Positions 17,447 to 26,895 are shown, counted from the first letter of the stretch. The stretch is DNA of 64,000 bases from Ancylobacter novellus DSM 506 (GCF_000092925.1 NC_014217.1:558001-622000), one strand, 5' to 3'. The notes: generated from the letters alone by a model not told the origin. Program-made: numbers and translations.

Positions 17447-18442
17447 TCAAAGCCGCACAATTGTTGCCTGCGGTGCCGGTACGAAGACGAGGCTTTGTGC
17501 GGGTAAGGCCAGGGAAAGCCCGTCTGCTTTGCGGTGGCCGTGGATGAGGTCGATGATCTCGTTCTTGGCGAGCGTCCCCACAGCGAGGCTGGCGACGCGG
17601 AACTGCAGCTCGACGTCGATCGCGATGGCGTCGATGGACTTCAGGGCAACGGCCGGCGGCGGGTCCTGCACGATGCGGGTGCTGGCTTGCAGCACGCTTC
17701 GCATCGCCTCCTCGATGAGGCGCGGGCTCTGCACGGCGGCGAAGCGCACGCCCAATGTGATCTGATGCGTCTCGTCGGGACGGCTGAGGCTGGTCAGGCC
17801 CTGCCTCGCCAGCATGCTGTTGGGCAGCACGACGATGTTGTTCGCCGCGGTCAGCAGATTGGTGGAGCGCCAGTTGGTTTCGGTGACGCGGCCCGCCGTG
17901 CCGTCGCTCAGCTGCACCCAGTCGCCTATCGCATAGGCCTTGCCAAGTGTCAGCGCGATGCCGGAAAAGACATCGCCGAGCGTGTTCTGTAGCGCCAGGC
18001 CCAATATGAGGGCGACGACGCCCGAGGTCGTCACCAGGGAGGCGACGGGCATGCCGAAGACAAAGCCCATCACCGACAGCGCCACGCCGAGATAGATCAC
18101 GGCAACGGCCATGTCCAAGATCAGATGCGCTTCCCGCGGCTTGCGATTGAGCCGGACATAGATGTGGATGAGGCCGATGATCGTCCATGCGAGGTGGGTC
18201 CACCAAAGAACCCTGGCGGACTTCGACAGCAGCGCGGCGAAACCCTCCGTGTAGACGTCGTCGGGCTGCTGCGGCGCGATGCCTCCCGCATAAAGGACGA
18301 GGCTCATGCCGGCGAAGAACAGGATCTGGACGATAAGGCGACCTGTGGGGCGGCTGGGGCCCTGAAGGTGCCAGACGACGATGCCGGCAATGCCTAGGAT
18401 GTTGATTAGGGCAAGCGGCAGGTAGTGGTCATCGCCAGACAT
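17447..18442 (-). CDS. Mechanosensitive ion channel, MscS family
   Basis: 331 residues. The ATG at 18442 starts MSGDDHYLPLAL; the upstream open frame has no family match. Four to five N-terminal membrane helices lead into the pore-lining helix and the MscS beta domain (GLALQNTLGDVFSGIALTLG near residues 170-190, then GDWVQLSDGTAGRVTE). MscS channels open on membrane tension and release solutes during osmotic downshock. It is not obviously coupled to its neighbours. Long hairpins lie between it and the genes on both sides. Confidence 0.9.
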   Translation of the reverse strand: MSGDDHYLPLALINILGIAGIVVWHLQGPSRPTGRLIVQILFFAGMSLVLYAGGIAPQQPDDVYTEGFAALLSKSARVLWWTHLAWTIIGLIHIYVRLNRKPREAHLILDMAVAVIYLGVALSVMGFVFGMPVASLVTTSGVVALILGLALQNTLGDVFSGIALTLGKAYAIGDWVQLSDGTAGRVTETNWRSTNLLTAANNIVVLPNSMLARQGLTSLSRPDETHQITLGVRFAAVQSPRLIEEAMRSVLQASTRIVQDPPPAVALKSIDAIAIDVELQFRVASLAVGTLAKNEIIDLIHGHRKADGLSLALPAQSLVFVPAPQATIVRL

Positions 18443-18510
18443 GGAAGAGCTTCGCCGGGGTTGCTTGCGGTAGATCGCCCCCGGCCGAGCCGGGATGAGG
18501 ACGGGATCGG

Positions 18511-18557
18511 GCATCCCGGAGCATCTCTGCGCTGAACGCGGAGATGCTCCGGGATGC
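18511..18557 (-). terminator. Perfect 17-base-pair hairpin after the MBL-fold gene
   Basis: Arms GCATCCCGGAGCATCTC (18511-18527) and its exact complement (18541-18557) with a 13-base loop lie ten bases after the MBL hydrolase stop. No U-run follows on the minus strand, so Rho-independent release is doubtful. It probably caps the 3' end of the hydrolase mRNA or blocks read-through into the MscS gene. Confidence 0.6.
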
Positions 18558-18566
18558 GCCAAGAGC

Positions 18567-19484
18567 TCAGTAGTCCCAGAAGACAGGCACCCAGCGGAAG
18601 TGGTCGCCCTCGACCGCCACATGGCCGACGGACGGGAACGGCAGGTGGGTGGCCACGAGCGATGATCCGGTCGCCGCCAGCTCCTTCAAAAGACGGACCC
18701 GGACGCGGGCCGCTTCTTCGGGGTCATGTTCGAAGCCGTTGTACCATTCGGGGTGTTCGAACCCGACCGCGAACACGGCGTCGCCGGCGAACATAAGCCG
18801 GTCGCCGCCGGACGCCACGCGGACCACGCTGTGGCCGGGGGTGTGCCCGCCGGTGCGAGAGACGACCACGCCCGGCGCCACCTCGGCCTCCTCATCGAAC
18901 AGCCGCAGATGGCTCTGATACTCTTTCGCGAACCGCTTCGCGGCGGCTCGAAGCGCGTCCGGGAACCCCGCCGGCATGTTGACGTGGGAGAAATCGGGCG
19001 CCTTCCAGAACTCGACCTCGGCGGCGGCCACATGGATCCGCAGATCCGGACGCAGGCGCTCCTTCACTCCGTCGATCAGCAGCCCGCCGACATGATCCAT
19101 GTGCATGTGGGTCAGGACCACGTCGGTCACGGCCGCCAGGTCGATGCCGACAGCCGCGAGCCGCTTGATCAGCTGCCCGGCCCGCGGCAGGTTCAGGTCC
19201 GGATCGAGGCCGAGCCCGGCATCGACGAGAATGGTCTGCCCGCCGCTGCGGACCACGACCACGTTCAGCGCCCAGTCGAAAGCCTCGGTCGGCAGGAACA
19301 TGTCATTCAGCCAGGCCGCTCGTGCCGCGGGCTCGGCGTTGTGTCCCAGCATCTTGGTCGGAAGCGGCAGGACGCCGTCGCTGACGATCAGCACGTCGAT
19401 CTCGCCGACCCGCACCGCGTAACGCGACGGCACCAGCTCTTCATGTCCCGTTCGACGGGGGGCGGCGGTGTTTTGCAAGTTCAT
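18567..19484 (-). CDS. Metallo-beta-lactamase-fold hydrolase
   Basis: 305 residues. The start at 19484 follows AGGAGA at proper spacing and gives MNLQNTAAP; no signal peptide is evident, so the enzyme is probably cytoplasmic. The zinc-binding HMHMDH motif (HxHxDH) is near residues 125-130, with GGHTPGHS and the FAGDAVF aspartate following. The set fits the lactonase/quorum-quenching or general MBL-hydrolase branch. The substrate is unknown. It lies 118 bases downstream of the NDH-2-like gene on the same strand and may be cotranscribed with it. Confidence 0.88.
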   Translation of the reverse strand: MNLQNTAAPRRTGHEELVPSRYAVRVGEIDVLIVSDGVLPLPTKMLGHNAEPAARAAWLNDMFLPTEAFDWALNVVVVRSGGQTILVDAGLGLDPDLNLPRAGQLIKRLAAVGIDLAAVTDVVLTHMHMDHVGGLLIDGVKERLRPDLRIHVAAAEVEFWKAPDFSHVNMPAGFPDALRAAAKRFAKEYQSHLRLFDEEAEVAPGVVVSRTGGHTPGHSVVRVASGGDRLMFAGDAVFAVGFEHPEWYNGFEHDPEEAARVRVRLLKELAATGSSLVATHLPFPSVGHVAVEGDHFRWVPVFWDY

Positions 19485-19602
19485 GTTCGTCTCCTGCTGA
19501 GATGATGGAACCGGCCAGGCCGGCTCCGCTGAGGTTGGTGGGTTGTCGTGAGGTGATCCGCTCGCGGCCGCCGATGCGGCGCGCGCACGGGATCGGTCGC
19601 GC

Positions 19603-20808
19603 CTAGAGGTCGGTGACGCGCTCGGGTTCCGCCGAGGCGAGAGCGACGTTGCGCTGGGCACGGGGCGGGTAAATCCACACCGTGTTGATCTCCTGCTTCA
19701 TCTTCTTGGCCTCGGCGCCGACGAACTCGACCTGACGGTCCCAGCCGCGCGTGAACAGCGCGCCGGCGTCGCCGAGGTCGAGGCAGGTCACATAGGCCTC
19801 CTGGTGGTAGGCGATGGTCGGCACGCCCAGCAGCTCGGCGGCGGCGTTGTGGCCGGCGAAGGCGCCCATGCGGGTGGCGTGCTGGCAGGACATCAGCGCG
19901 TAGTTGCCGATGTCGTCGCACGCCGCCTTGGCGGCATCGCCGGTGGCGAAGACGCCGCCGACGCCCGGCACGCGCAGGGCGCGGTCGACGAGCAGCCGGC
20001 CGGAATTGTCGCGCTCGGCCGGGATCTGCTGGGTCAGCGGCGCGGCGCGCATGCCGGCAGCCCAGATCACAGTGGCGCTCTCGATGCGCTCGCCGCCGGC
20101 GAGCGTCACGCCGTCCGCATCCACCGCAGCGACGCCGGCGCCGAGCCGGGTCTCCACACCCACCTTGCGCAGGGCGTTCTCGATGACCGGGCGCGGCCCG
20201 GCGCCCATATCGGGTGCGATGGCGTCGTTACGGTCGACGATGACGACGCGGATGCCGGCCTTGTCGCCGAGAATGGTCCGCAGCCGCGCCGGCATTTCGG
20301 TTGCCGCCTCGATGCCGGTGAAGCCGCCGCCGGCGACGACCACCGTGTCACGGGCGGCCGACGCCGGCCGGCGCGCCAGCGCGTGGAGATGGCGGTCGAG
20401 GGCGACCGCGTCGTCGAGTTGGTCGACGCTGAACACATGCTCGGCGACGCCGGGAATGTCCGGGCGGAACAGCCGGCTGCCGGTGGCGAGCACCAGCCGG
20501 TCATAGGCAAGCGTCCTGCGCTCGCCGCCACCGGTGACGATGCCCACCGAATTGGACCGTGTGTCGACCGTCTCGGCGGTGCCCTGCACATAGCGGACGT
20601 CGATTTCCTCCAGCACCGGCAGGAGCGGCGCCGTCAGCGTCTCGGGCTTGGGTTCGTAGAGCCGCGGGCGAACCACCAGCGTCGGCTGCGGCGCCACCAG
20701 CTCGATCTCGAGCTCCTCGGGCGAGACGCCCTGGAGATTGCGCAGGCGCGCGGCGGAAAGGGCGGCATACATGCCGGCGAAGCCGGCGCCGATGATGACC
20801 AGTCGCAT
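19603..20808 (-). CDS. FAD-dependent pyridine-nucleotide oxidoreductase, NDH-2-like
   Basis: 401 residues. An N-terminal dinucleotide fold (IIGAGFAGMYAA) binds FAD, a second one (VVVAGGGFTGIEAA near residues 157-170) binds NAD(P)H, and GVFATGDAA near the C-terminus is the second FAD contact. The overall length and order match type II NADH dehydrogenases and related membrane-associated flavoproteins. It may pass electrons from NADH to quinone, but a soluble disulfide- or ferredoxin-type reductase role cannot be excluded. It lies between the haloperoxidase-like gene and the MBL hydrolase on the minus strand. Confidence 0.85.
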   Translation of the reverse strand: MRLVIIGAGFAGMYAALSAARLRNLQGVSPEELEIELVAPQPTLVVRPRLYEPKPETLTAPLLPVLEEIDVRYVQGTAETVDTRSNSVGIVTGGGERRTLAYDRLVLATGSRLFRPDIPGVAEHVFSVDQLDDAVALDRHLHALARRPASAARDTVVVAGGGFTGIEAATEMPARLRTILGDKAGIRVVIVDRNDAIAPDMGAGPRPVIENALRKVGVETRLGAGVAAVDADGVTLAGGERIESATVIWAAGMRAAPLTQQIPAERDNSGRLLVDRALRVPGVGGVFATGDAAKAACDDIGNYALMSCQHATRMGAFAGHNAAAELLGVPTIAYHQEAYVTCLDLGDAGALFTRGWDRQVEFVGAEAKKMKQEINTVWIYPPRAQRNVALASAEPERVTDL

Positions 20809-20912
20809 GTGAACTACTCCTGTGAGGATGCCGGAAGGGCGCAGGTCGCCGCTGCCGCGCGGTCGAGCCGGCGAGGCCTTGGGAGGCGGCTGCGATGCGG
20901 GTGGGTCGAGCG

Positions 20913-21878
20913 TCAGCCCGCTACGAAGGCGAGCAACTCGGCGGTGACGAGATCGGCATGGGTGGTGCAGATGCCGTGCGGCAGCTTCTCGAAGGTCTTG
21001 AGCGTGCCGTTCTTCACCAGCTTCGCCGAGAGCGGGGCGGAGTCGGCGATGGGCACGATCTGGTCGTCGGTGCCGTGCATCACCAGCGTCGGCACGGTGA
21101 TGCGGGTAAGATCGTCGGTGAAGTCGGTCTCGGAGAAGGCGCGGATGCCGTCATACTGCGCCTTGGCGCCGCCCATCATGGCCTGCCGCCACCAGTTCCA
21201 GATGACCGCTTGCGACGGCTCGGCACCGGGCCGGTTGTAGCCGTAGAACGGGCCGCTCGCGAACTCGAGATAAAATTGCGAGCGGTTGGCGGCGAGCTTC
21301 GCGCGCAGGCCGTCGAACACCTCGATCGGCAGGCCGCCGGGATTGGCCGATGTCTTCACCATCAGCGGCGGCACGGCGCTGATCAGCACCAGCCTGGCCA
21401 CGCGGCCCTTGCCGTGGCGGGCGACATAGCGCGTCGCCTCGCCGCCGCCGGTGGAATGGCCGACATGGACGACGTTGCGGAGATCGAGATGCTCGACCAC
21501 CGCCGCGACGTCTGCGGCGTAGTGGTCCATGTCGTGGCCGTCGCTCACCTGCGTCGAGCGGCCGTGCCCGCGCCGGTCATGGGCGATGACGCGATAACCC
21601 CGGCCGGCGAAGGAGAGCATCTGCGCGTCCCAGTCGTCGGAGGAGAGCGGCCAGCCATGATGGAAGAAGATCGGCTGCCCGGTCTTCGGGCCCCAGTCCT
21701 TGTAGAAGATCTGGACGCCGTCCTTGGTGGTGACGGTACGCATGATCCGGTTCCTTTCGGCGATGTGGTCATTGCTCGCCCCCTCGGCGGAGGAGGTGCG
21801 GACGGTCGCGGACACCGCCCCCGCGAGGGCCGTCACCAGGACGTTGCGGCGCGACAGGTGAGGAAGAGGTCCGATCAT
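20913..21878 (-). CDS. Alpha/beta hydrolase, non-heme haloperoxidase type, with Tat-like leader
   Basis: 321 residues from the ATG at 21878, which follows AAAGGAGACAGACG. Residues 1-45 contain a twin-arginine-like motif ([13 protein letters not shown]). The hydrolase proper begins near [13 protein letters not shown], where a second start (21743) also has a ribosome site (GAAAGGAACC). The catalytic set is visible: nucleophile in GHSTGG, aspartate in HGTDDQIVP, histidine in LPHGICTTH. Relatives are cofactor-free haloperoxidases, esterases or lactonases. Whether the protein is exported depends on which start is used. It is followed by the NDH-2-like gene on the same strand. Confidence 0.87.
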   Translation of the reverse strand: MIGPLPHLSRRNVLVTALAGAVSATVRTSSAEGASNDHIAERNRIMRTVTTKDGVQIFYKDWGPKTGQPIFFHHGWPLSSDDWDAQMLSFAGRGYRVIAHDRRGHGRSTQVSDGHDMDHYAADVAAVVEHLDLRNVVHVGHSTGGGEATRYVARHGKGRVARLVLISAVPPLMVKTSANPGGLPIEVFDGLRAKLAANRSQFYLEFASGPFYGYNRPGAEPSQAVIWNWWRQAMMGGAKAQYDGIRAFSETDFTDDLTRITVPTLVMHGTDDQIVPIADSAPLSAKLVKNGTLKTFEKLPHGICTTHADLVTAELLAFVAG

Positions 21879-21974
21879 CGTCTGTCTCCTTTCGTCGGTG
21901 AGCACGGGATGGGTTTAGCGCGAGGGGTAAGGGACTGGCCGAGAGCGATTGCCGTGGTTAGAGCGCGATTGCCG

Positions 21975-22925
21975 CTAACGCGCCCGCCGGCGCCAATCGC
22001 TCGGGGTCTCTCCGGTCAGGCGCCGGAAGGCGGCGGCGAAGGCGGATTGCGAGCCGTAGCCGAGCGTCACCGCGATCGAGACCACCGACTCGTCGGTATC
22101 GCGCAGCATCGTCATCGCCTGCGCCAGCCGGTGCTGCCGCAGCCAGGCATGCGGCGAAAGCCCGGTGCTCTGCTTGAAGGCGCGGCAGAAATGGAAGCGC
22201 GACAGATGCGCGTCCGCGGCGAGGGCGGCGAGCGACAGGTCGGCGTCGTCATCCGAGCGCAGTCGTTCGATGGCGCGGCGCAGCGCCGTCGGCGCCAGCC
22301 CGCCCAATGCCAGCTGGAGGCTGGCGCCGGCACCGGTATGCGCGGACAGGAGCCGTGTCGCCAGAAGCTCGGTGAGCTGCTGCCGGAACAGGGCATCGAG
22401 GGCTTCGCTGCCGTCGAGCACCTCGGAGGCGCTCATCAGCAGCCGCGACGTCGTCGGGTCGAGATGGCCGGTGCGTTCCAGCAGCGGCGCGGGGCCGGAC
22501 GTATCGGCTTCGGCGGCGACGCGCTCCAATATGGCATGCGGCAGATAGAGCTGGAGGACGTCGACCGCTCCGCCGATGTCCCAGCGCGAGCTGGTGCCGG
22601 AGGGGATGATCGTCACCACGCCCGGCCGCGCCGTCCCGGATGCGAGCGATCTCCCCGTCCGGCGCTCCAGGCGCTGCATCGTGCCGATATAGGTCATGAT
22701 GACATGGTCCTTCATCGGCTCGACGACATCGTGCAGCTCGCCGTGATTCCAATGGGCGATGGAACTGCCGGACAATTCGGTGACGATGCGGCGCGGCGTG
22801 GTGCCGAGGACGCGCGCCATCTCGTCCGCCGTGGGCCGGGCGCCGGTCCATGGCTGTTCCTGGATGGGTTCGGAGGTGCGGAACAGATCCTCCAGCGAGG
22901 GCACGCGCAGGATGGTATCGTCCAT
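21975..22925 (-). CDS. AraC family transcriptional regulator
   Basis: 316 residues from the ATG at 22925 (MDDTILRVPS); the open frame further upstream lacks family features. The C-terminal third holds the paired AraC helix-turn-helix region (LSRFHFCRAFKQSTG and TLGYGSQSAFAAAFRR). The N-terminal half is a cupin-like sensor domain of the type found in the AraC branch that controls efflux and oxidoreductase genes. It lies just upstream of the hydrolase/NDH-2/MBL genes on the same strand, so it is their likely activator. It is divergent from the winged-helix/TPR regulator. Confidence 0.9.
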   Translation of the reverse strand: MDDTILRVPSLEDLFRTSEPIQEQPWTGARPTADEMARVLGTTPRRIVTELSGSSIAHWNHGELHDVVEPMKDHVIMTYIGTMQRLERRTGRSLASGTARPGVVTIIPSGTSSRWDIGGAVDVLQLYLPHAILERVAAEADTSGPAPLLERTGHLDPTTSRLLMSASEVLDGSEALDALFRQQLTELLATRLLSAHTGAGASLQLALGGLAPTALRRAIERLRSDDDADLSLAALAADAHLSRFHFCRAFKQSTGLSPHAWLRQHRLAQAMTMLRDTDESVVSIAVTLGYGSQSAFAAAFRRLTGETPSDWRRRAR

Positions 22926-23143
22926 CGGTCCACGCTCACGGTTCGGTTGCTTCGTGAGGGCAGAGTGCGTCCGGGCTGGCGCGAAGTCCTTGCAGAGCGG
23001 TTGGATTGGCCTTGCTTTTGCGTCCAAAAGGCGACACGCGCGGCCTAATGGAAAAAGCTCCATCGGCACCATGATATGAAGGCCGATCGGAGAACTGTGC
23101 GGAAAGCTGTCCGGCTCTGCGGATCGGCTGATGGAGCGCTGGA

Positions 23144-24721
23144 TTGAAGTATCATTTCGCGGACTGCGTGCTCGACCTTGACCGACGGGAGCTGACTCGC
23201 GCGTCGCAGTCGGTCGCGGTCGGACCGCAGGTCTTTGATCTCTTGGTGCATCTCGTCGAGAATCACGAACGGGTGGTGAGCAAGGACGGCCTGCTCGATG
23301 CGGTCTGGAACGGCCGCATCGTTTCCGAATCCACCCTGACCAGCCACATCAACGCGGTGCGCAAGGCGATCGGCGACAGCGGCGCCGAGCAGCGCCTCGT
23401 GCGCACCGTCGCGCGCAAGGGTTTCCGCTTCGTCGGCGACATCCAGCAGGTCGGGATGTCGGAGGCGTCACGCGACGCCGCGATCATGCCGGAGATCGCC
23501 ATCCCCGCGACGGCCGTGACCGCGCACAAGCCTTCCATCGCGGTGATGCCGTTCCAGAATCTCAGCGGCGATCCGGAGCAGGACTATTTCGCCGACGGGG
23601 TGGCGGAGGAGATCATCACGGCGCTCTCGCGCGTGCGCTGGCTGTTCGTCATCGCGCGCAATTCGAGCTTCGCCTATCGCGGCCGCGCCGCCGACGTGCA
23701 GCAGATCAGCCGCGAGCTGGGCGTCACCTACGTTCTCGAAGGCAGCGTGCGCAAGGCAGCCGACCGCATCCGCATCACCGGCCAGCTCGTCAATGCCAGC
23801 ACCAATGGCTATCTCTGGGCCGACCGCTTCGAGGGTGCCCTCGACGATATCTTCACGCTGCAGGACCGCATTTCCGGCAATGTCGTCGGCGCCATCGCCC
23901 CGCAGATGGAATTGGCGGAGATCGAGCGCGCGCGGCGCAAGCCCACCGAGAACCTCAGCGCCTATGACTGCTATCTGCGCGGCCTCGCGCATCTGCACCG
24001 CGGCGGCCGGGAATCGGTCGAGGAGGCGCTGCCGCTGTTCCGCAAGGCGATCGAGCTCGATGGCGAGTTCGCGCCGCCTTACGCAATGGCGGCGTGGGGC
24101 TATTTCTGGCGCAAGGTCAATGGCTGGACGATCGATCCAGTGCAGGAGACGGCCGAGGGCATCGCCCTTGCCCGCCGCGGCGTGGAGCTCGGACGGGACG
24201 ACGCGGTGGTGCTGGCGAGGGCCGGCCATGCGCTCGCCCATCTCGCCGGCGAGTTCGAGAGCGGCATCGGCCTCCTCGACCGCGCGCTGTTCCTTAATCC
24301 CAATTTGGCGCCCGCCTGGTTTCTCGGCGGTTTCCTGAGGGTCTGGCACGGCGAGCCGGAGGCGGCGATCGACTATTTCGAGCACGCTATGCGCCTGAGC
24401 CCTGTCGATCCCGAGCTCTACCGGATGCAGGCCGGGATCGCGATGGCGCATCTCTTCGCCGGCCGTTTCGAGACCGCGTCGCTATGGGCGGACCAGGCCC
24501 AGCGGAACCTGCCGAGCTTCCTCATGGCCGTTGCCACCGGCGCGGCGAGCCAGGCGCTGTCGGGCCGGACCGAGGAAGCCCGCCGGACCATGGATCAATT
24601 GCGGGAGCTTGCCCCCGCTCTGCACATTTCCGGCCTGAAGGACTGGCTGCCGATCCGCCGACAGGAAGATTTCGCCCTGTTCGCCGACGGCCTGCGCCAA
24701 GCCGGCCTTCCCGACAAGTGA
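23144..24721 (+). CDS. OmpR-type winged-helix regulator with TolB-like and TPR domains
   Basis: 525 residues, starting at a TTG (23144), preceded by GGAG at nine bases; no in-frame ATG fits the N-terminus. Residues 1-95 are a CadC-like winged helix (LDAVWNGRIVSESTLTSHI, VARKGFRFVG). Residues about 125-250 match the TolB/FlgO-like segment found in adenylate-cyclase-type regulators (SIAVMPFQNLSGD, FADGVAEEII). The C-terminal half is TPR repeats. No membrane helix is seen. It is divergent from the AraC gene across 218 bases, and the signal it senses is unknown. Confidence 0.85.
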   Translation: MKYHFADCVLDLDRRELTRASQSVAVGPQVFDLLVHLVENHERVVSKDGLLDAVWNGRIVSESTLTSHINAVRKAIGDSGAEQRLVRTVARKGFRFVGDIQQVGMSEASRDAAIMPEIAIPATAVTAHKPSIAVMPFQNLSGDPEQDYFADGVAEEIITALSRVRWLFVIARNSSFAYRGRAADVQQISRELGVTYVLEGSVRKAADRIRITGQLVNASTNGYLWADRFEGALDDIFTLQDRISGNVVGAIAPQMELAEIERARRKPTENLSAYDCYLRGLAHLHRGGRESVEEALPLFRKAIELDGEFAPPYAMAAWGYFWRKVNGWTIDPVQETAEGIALARRGVELGRDDAVVLARAGHALAHLAGEFESGIGLLDRALFLNPNLAPAWFLGGFLRVWHGEPEAAIDYFEHAMRLSPVDPELYRMQAGIAMAHLFAGRFETASLWADQAQRNLPSFLMAVATGAASQALSGRTEEARRTMDQLRELAPALHISGLKDWLPIRRQEDFALFADGLRQAGLPDK

Positions 24722-24758
24722 ACGGCAGCGATCGAAGCTGAGAGACGTCACGGCTTAT

Positions 24759-24774
24759 CTGAGGCGCGCCTCAG
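24759..24774. repeat. 16-base perfect palindrome after the winged-helix/TPR gene
   Basis: CTGAGGCGCGCCTCAG is its own reverse complement and lies 38 bases after the regulator stop. With no loop bases it is a poor hairpin, so a protein-binding site or a chance GC palindrome is more likely. The rest of 24722-25008 shows no gene. Confidence 0.35.
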
Positions 24775-25008
24775 TCGGCGAAGAGGCGCGCGTCGGCTGC
24801 TCGAACGTTCTTCCTTTGAAGTCCAGTTTGCGAGGCGGACAGACCTTATGCATGGCGATGCGAGGTTACAAACAAGGGACAGTTAAGCACCGGCGTCCCA
24901 CGCTGCGGCATTGCCGGCACTTGCCGCGCCCATCATCCGCGAGGCTGTGAAACCTCGCCAACGGGGACTTGAACCACCCCGTCCGCGCCCCTAATGTGCG
25001 CCGGCCGA

Positions 25009-25082
25009 GCGGGCGTAGTTCAATGGTAGAACGGCAGCTTCCCAAGCTGCATACGAGGGTTCGATTCCCTTCGCCCGCTCCA
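25009..25082 (+). tRNA. tRNA-Gly, anticodon CCC
   Basis: The full cloverleaf can be drawn. The acceptor pair is GCGGGCG/CGCCCGC and the D-stem GTTC/GAAC. The anticodon stem is GCAGC/GCTGC with loop TTCCCAA, so the anticodon is CCC. The T-loop is TTCGATT, and CCA is encoded at 25080-25082. It reads GGG glycine codons. No integrase gene or duplicated 3' end lies nearby, so I see no sign of use as an attachment site. Confidence 0.96.
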
Positions 25083-25088
25083 GCGCCG

Positions 25089-25109
25089 ACCGTTACCAGC
25101 CAACGGTTT
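25089..25109 (+). terminator. Candidate terminator after tRNA-Gly
   Basis: ACCGTT (25089-25094) and AACGGT (25102-25107) form a 6-base stem with a 7-base loop, running into TTTC, seven bases after the tRNA 3' end. It is short but well placed for ending the tRNA transcript. The remaining bases to 25366 show no gene. Confidence 0.5.
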
Positions 25110-25366
25110 CGCCGCTCTACCGCTGAACTGCGCGGTCCCCACGTTCCCCATAACTGTTTACAGCTCGCGCCGCCCGGTGCGAGTGGCGATCCCGCTGCGG
25201 CTCCCCGCTTGCGTCCAATGGGAGACCGCACGCTCCCGGCCATGCCGTCTTCCGCCTAGTTAGGCGGCGAAGAGCGTCGGACGGGCGCGGAGCGGGTCCG
25301 GGAGCCGCGCTTTCGGGCCGCGTTCCCAGGGCCGCTCCGTCCGTGTCGCGCGGGCCGCCATGGCCT

Positions 25367-25876
25367 TCAGCTACGCGCGCTCAGCAGTTTCAGTTCCTGC
25401 TTCACCTTGCCGACACCGGCGCTCGCCTCGTCGCCGGCCCTGAACTTGGCGTATTCGTCGCCGGCGGCGGTCTGCCCGTGCTTGAACACGTACCACGCGC
25501 CGCCCGGCTCCTTCTGCTGGTAGATCACCTGCCCGCCCATCACGCGATGGCCGAAGCAGGTGATGTTGCGTCCGGACGGGCCGACGCCGCGCCAGATGGC
25601 CGAGAAGCACATCCGCCCAAGCGGCGTCACGCGCCACTCGCCTTCGGCATAGCTCGCCTGCTTGCCGGAGCCGGACCACGCCACGAAGCGGCGGTTCGGG
25701 GCGAAATAGGCGGCTCCGTCCGACCAGATCCAGGTCTTGCCGGCATAGAGCGCGCGCACGTCGTTCGGCCGCATCACGGTCGCCGTCGCCCGACGCTGGG
25801 CAGCGTCGGCACTTGCCGAAAGAGTGCAGGTCAGCGAGACGGCGATCGCTGCCAGAGTAAGCGTGGAGGTTCTCAT
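25367..25876 (-). CDS. DUF995 family secreted protein
   Basis: 169 residues with a Sec signal peptide (MRTSTLTLAAIAVSL, cleavage after ADA). The mature part has the DUF995 pattern: DVRALYAGKTWIW, AAYFAPNRRFVAW, two cysteines (MCFSAIW, NITCFGH) that may form a disulfide, and a lysine-rich tail. DUF995 proteins are periplasmic, found mainly in rhizobia and relatives, and are uncharacterised. It lies 70 bases downstream of the GH26-like gene on the same strand, so it may belong to the polysaccharide operon. Confidence 0.8.
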   Translation of the reverse strand: MRTSTLTLAAIAVSLTCTLSASADAAQRRATATVMRPNDVRALYAGKTWIWSDGAAYFAPNRRFVAWSGSGKQASYAEGEWRVTPLGRMCFSAIWRGVGPSGRNITCFGHRVMGGQVIYQQKEPGGAWYVFKHGQTAAGDEYAKFRAGDEASAGVGKVKQELKLLSARS

Positions 25877-25946
25877 GACGATCTTCCTTCTGTCTGCTTG
25901 GTGGATGTGCGGCGTCGCCGCGAGCGCCGGGGCGTCGCGGTGACAC

Positions 25947-26876
25947 TCAGTTCACGAAGCCGCGCTGCAGCCGCCAGTCGGGGCGTCCATAGGGCTCCGG
26001 CCAGGCATACGGATCGACGGCGTTGAAGTAGACGACCGCGGCCAGCTGCGGGAATTCGCCTCCCACGGTGCGCACGTCCTGGAGCCACTGTTCCATGAAC
26101 GCGCTGTCGCCCTGGAAGCCCAGCTCGGCAACCACGATGGGCTTGCCGAAGCCGACGACGCGGTCATAGGCGGGCCGGAGCGCCTCGCTGAAGCTGCGCG
26201 CATGGCCGTACTGGTCGATGTCGTACTGCTGAAGGTCGAGCACGGTCAGGCCGACCTCGTCGACATAGGCATCGCCGGGATAATAGGCGGCGAGGCGCTC
26301 CTCGCCGCGCGGCGACCACATGAAGCGGGCCTGCGGCGCGTCGATCCGGCATTGCGAAACGAAGTGCCGATAGGCCGCGACATAGTCGTCCGGCGCCCAG
26401 CTCGACCAGGGGAAGTGGCCGTTGGGCAGATCCATCTCGTGACCCCAGCGGATGGTCACGGGGCGGTCGAGCTTGCCGATCTCGCCGCAGACGGCCTTTG
26501 CCGGACCGTCATAGGCGCCGGCGAGGATGCCGTGCAGCAATTGCTCACCGGAGACGTTCGTCCCCGGCGACCAGGACCAGGGTTCGACGGTGACCATCAG
26601 GTCGCGACGGTGCTCGCGCGCATAGGCGTCCGCCTTCGCCAGCGAGGTCGGGTCGGAATCGCGCCACGGGATGTAGACGTGCTCGATGCCGACGCTCTTG
26701 TCGCCCGCGAAGACGCCCTCGGGGTCATAGACGCCGAACTTCACCTGGTCGGCGGGCTTCGCGGTCGGCCGCGGGGCGGTCTGGGACAGACCTGGTGCGA
26801 CGAGCGTGACCGCCGCCGCCAGTGTCATCAGGCCGGACACCGCAGCAACATAAGCCTTCTTGGACAGAGGTCTCAT
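25947..26876 (-). CDS. Secreted GH26-like glycoside hydrolase
   Basis: 309 residues from the ATG at 26876, with GGAAGGAGA upstream. An N-terminal hydrophobic segment (residues about 8-30) is a signal peptide or membrane anchor. The TIRWGHEMD motif carries the likely acid/base glutamate and VVAELGF the likely nucleophile, the arrangement of GH26 (beta-mannanase and related) clan A enzymes. The enzyme would act outside the cytoplasmic membrane on a beta-linked polysaccharide, probably trimming the polymer made by the upstream genes. It is 19 bases from the UDP-glucose dehydrogenase gene. Substrate linkage is inferred only. Confidence 0.8.
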   Translation of the reverse strand: MRPLSKKAYVAAVSGLMTLAAAVTLVAPGLSQTAPRPTAKPADQVKFGVYDPEGVFAGDKSVGIEHVYIPWRDSDPTSLAKADAYAREHRRDLMVTVEPWSWSPGTNVSGEQLLHGILAGAYDGPAKAVCGEIGKLDRPVTIRWGHEMDLPNGHFPWSSWAPDDYVAAYRHFVSQCRIDAPQARFMWSPRGEERLAAYYPGDAYVDEVGLTVLDLQQYDIDQYGHARSFSEALRPAYDRVVGFGKPIVVAELGFQGDSAFMEQWLQDVRTVGGEFPQLAAVVYFNAVDPYAWPEPYGRPDWRLQRGFVN

Positions 26877-26895
26877 TGCTTGTCTCCTTCCGTTT

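Noticed and set aside
25009..25366. tRNA-Gly as an attachment site of a mobile element.
   Set aside because: No integrase or duplicated tRNA 3' end is visible, and the neighbouring genes have ordinary composition.
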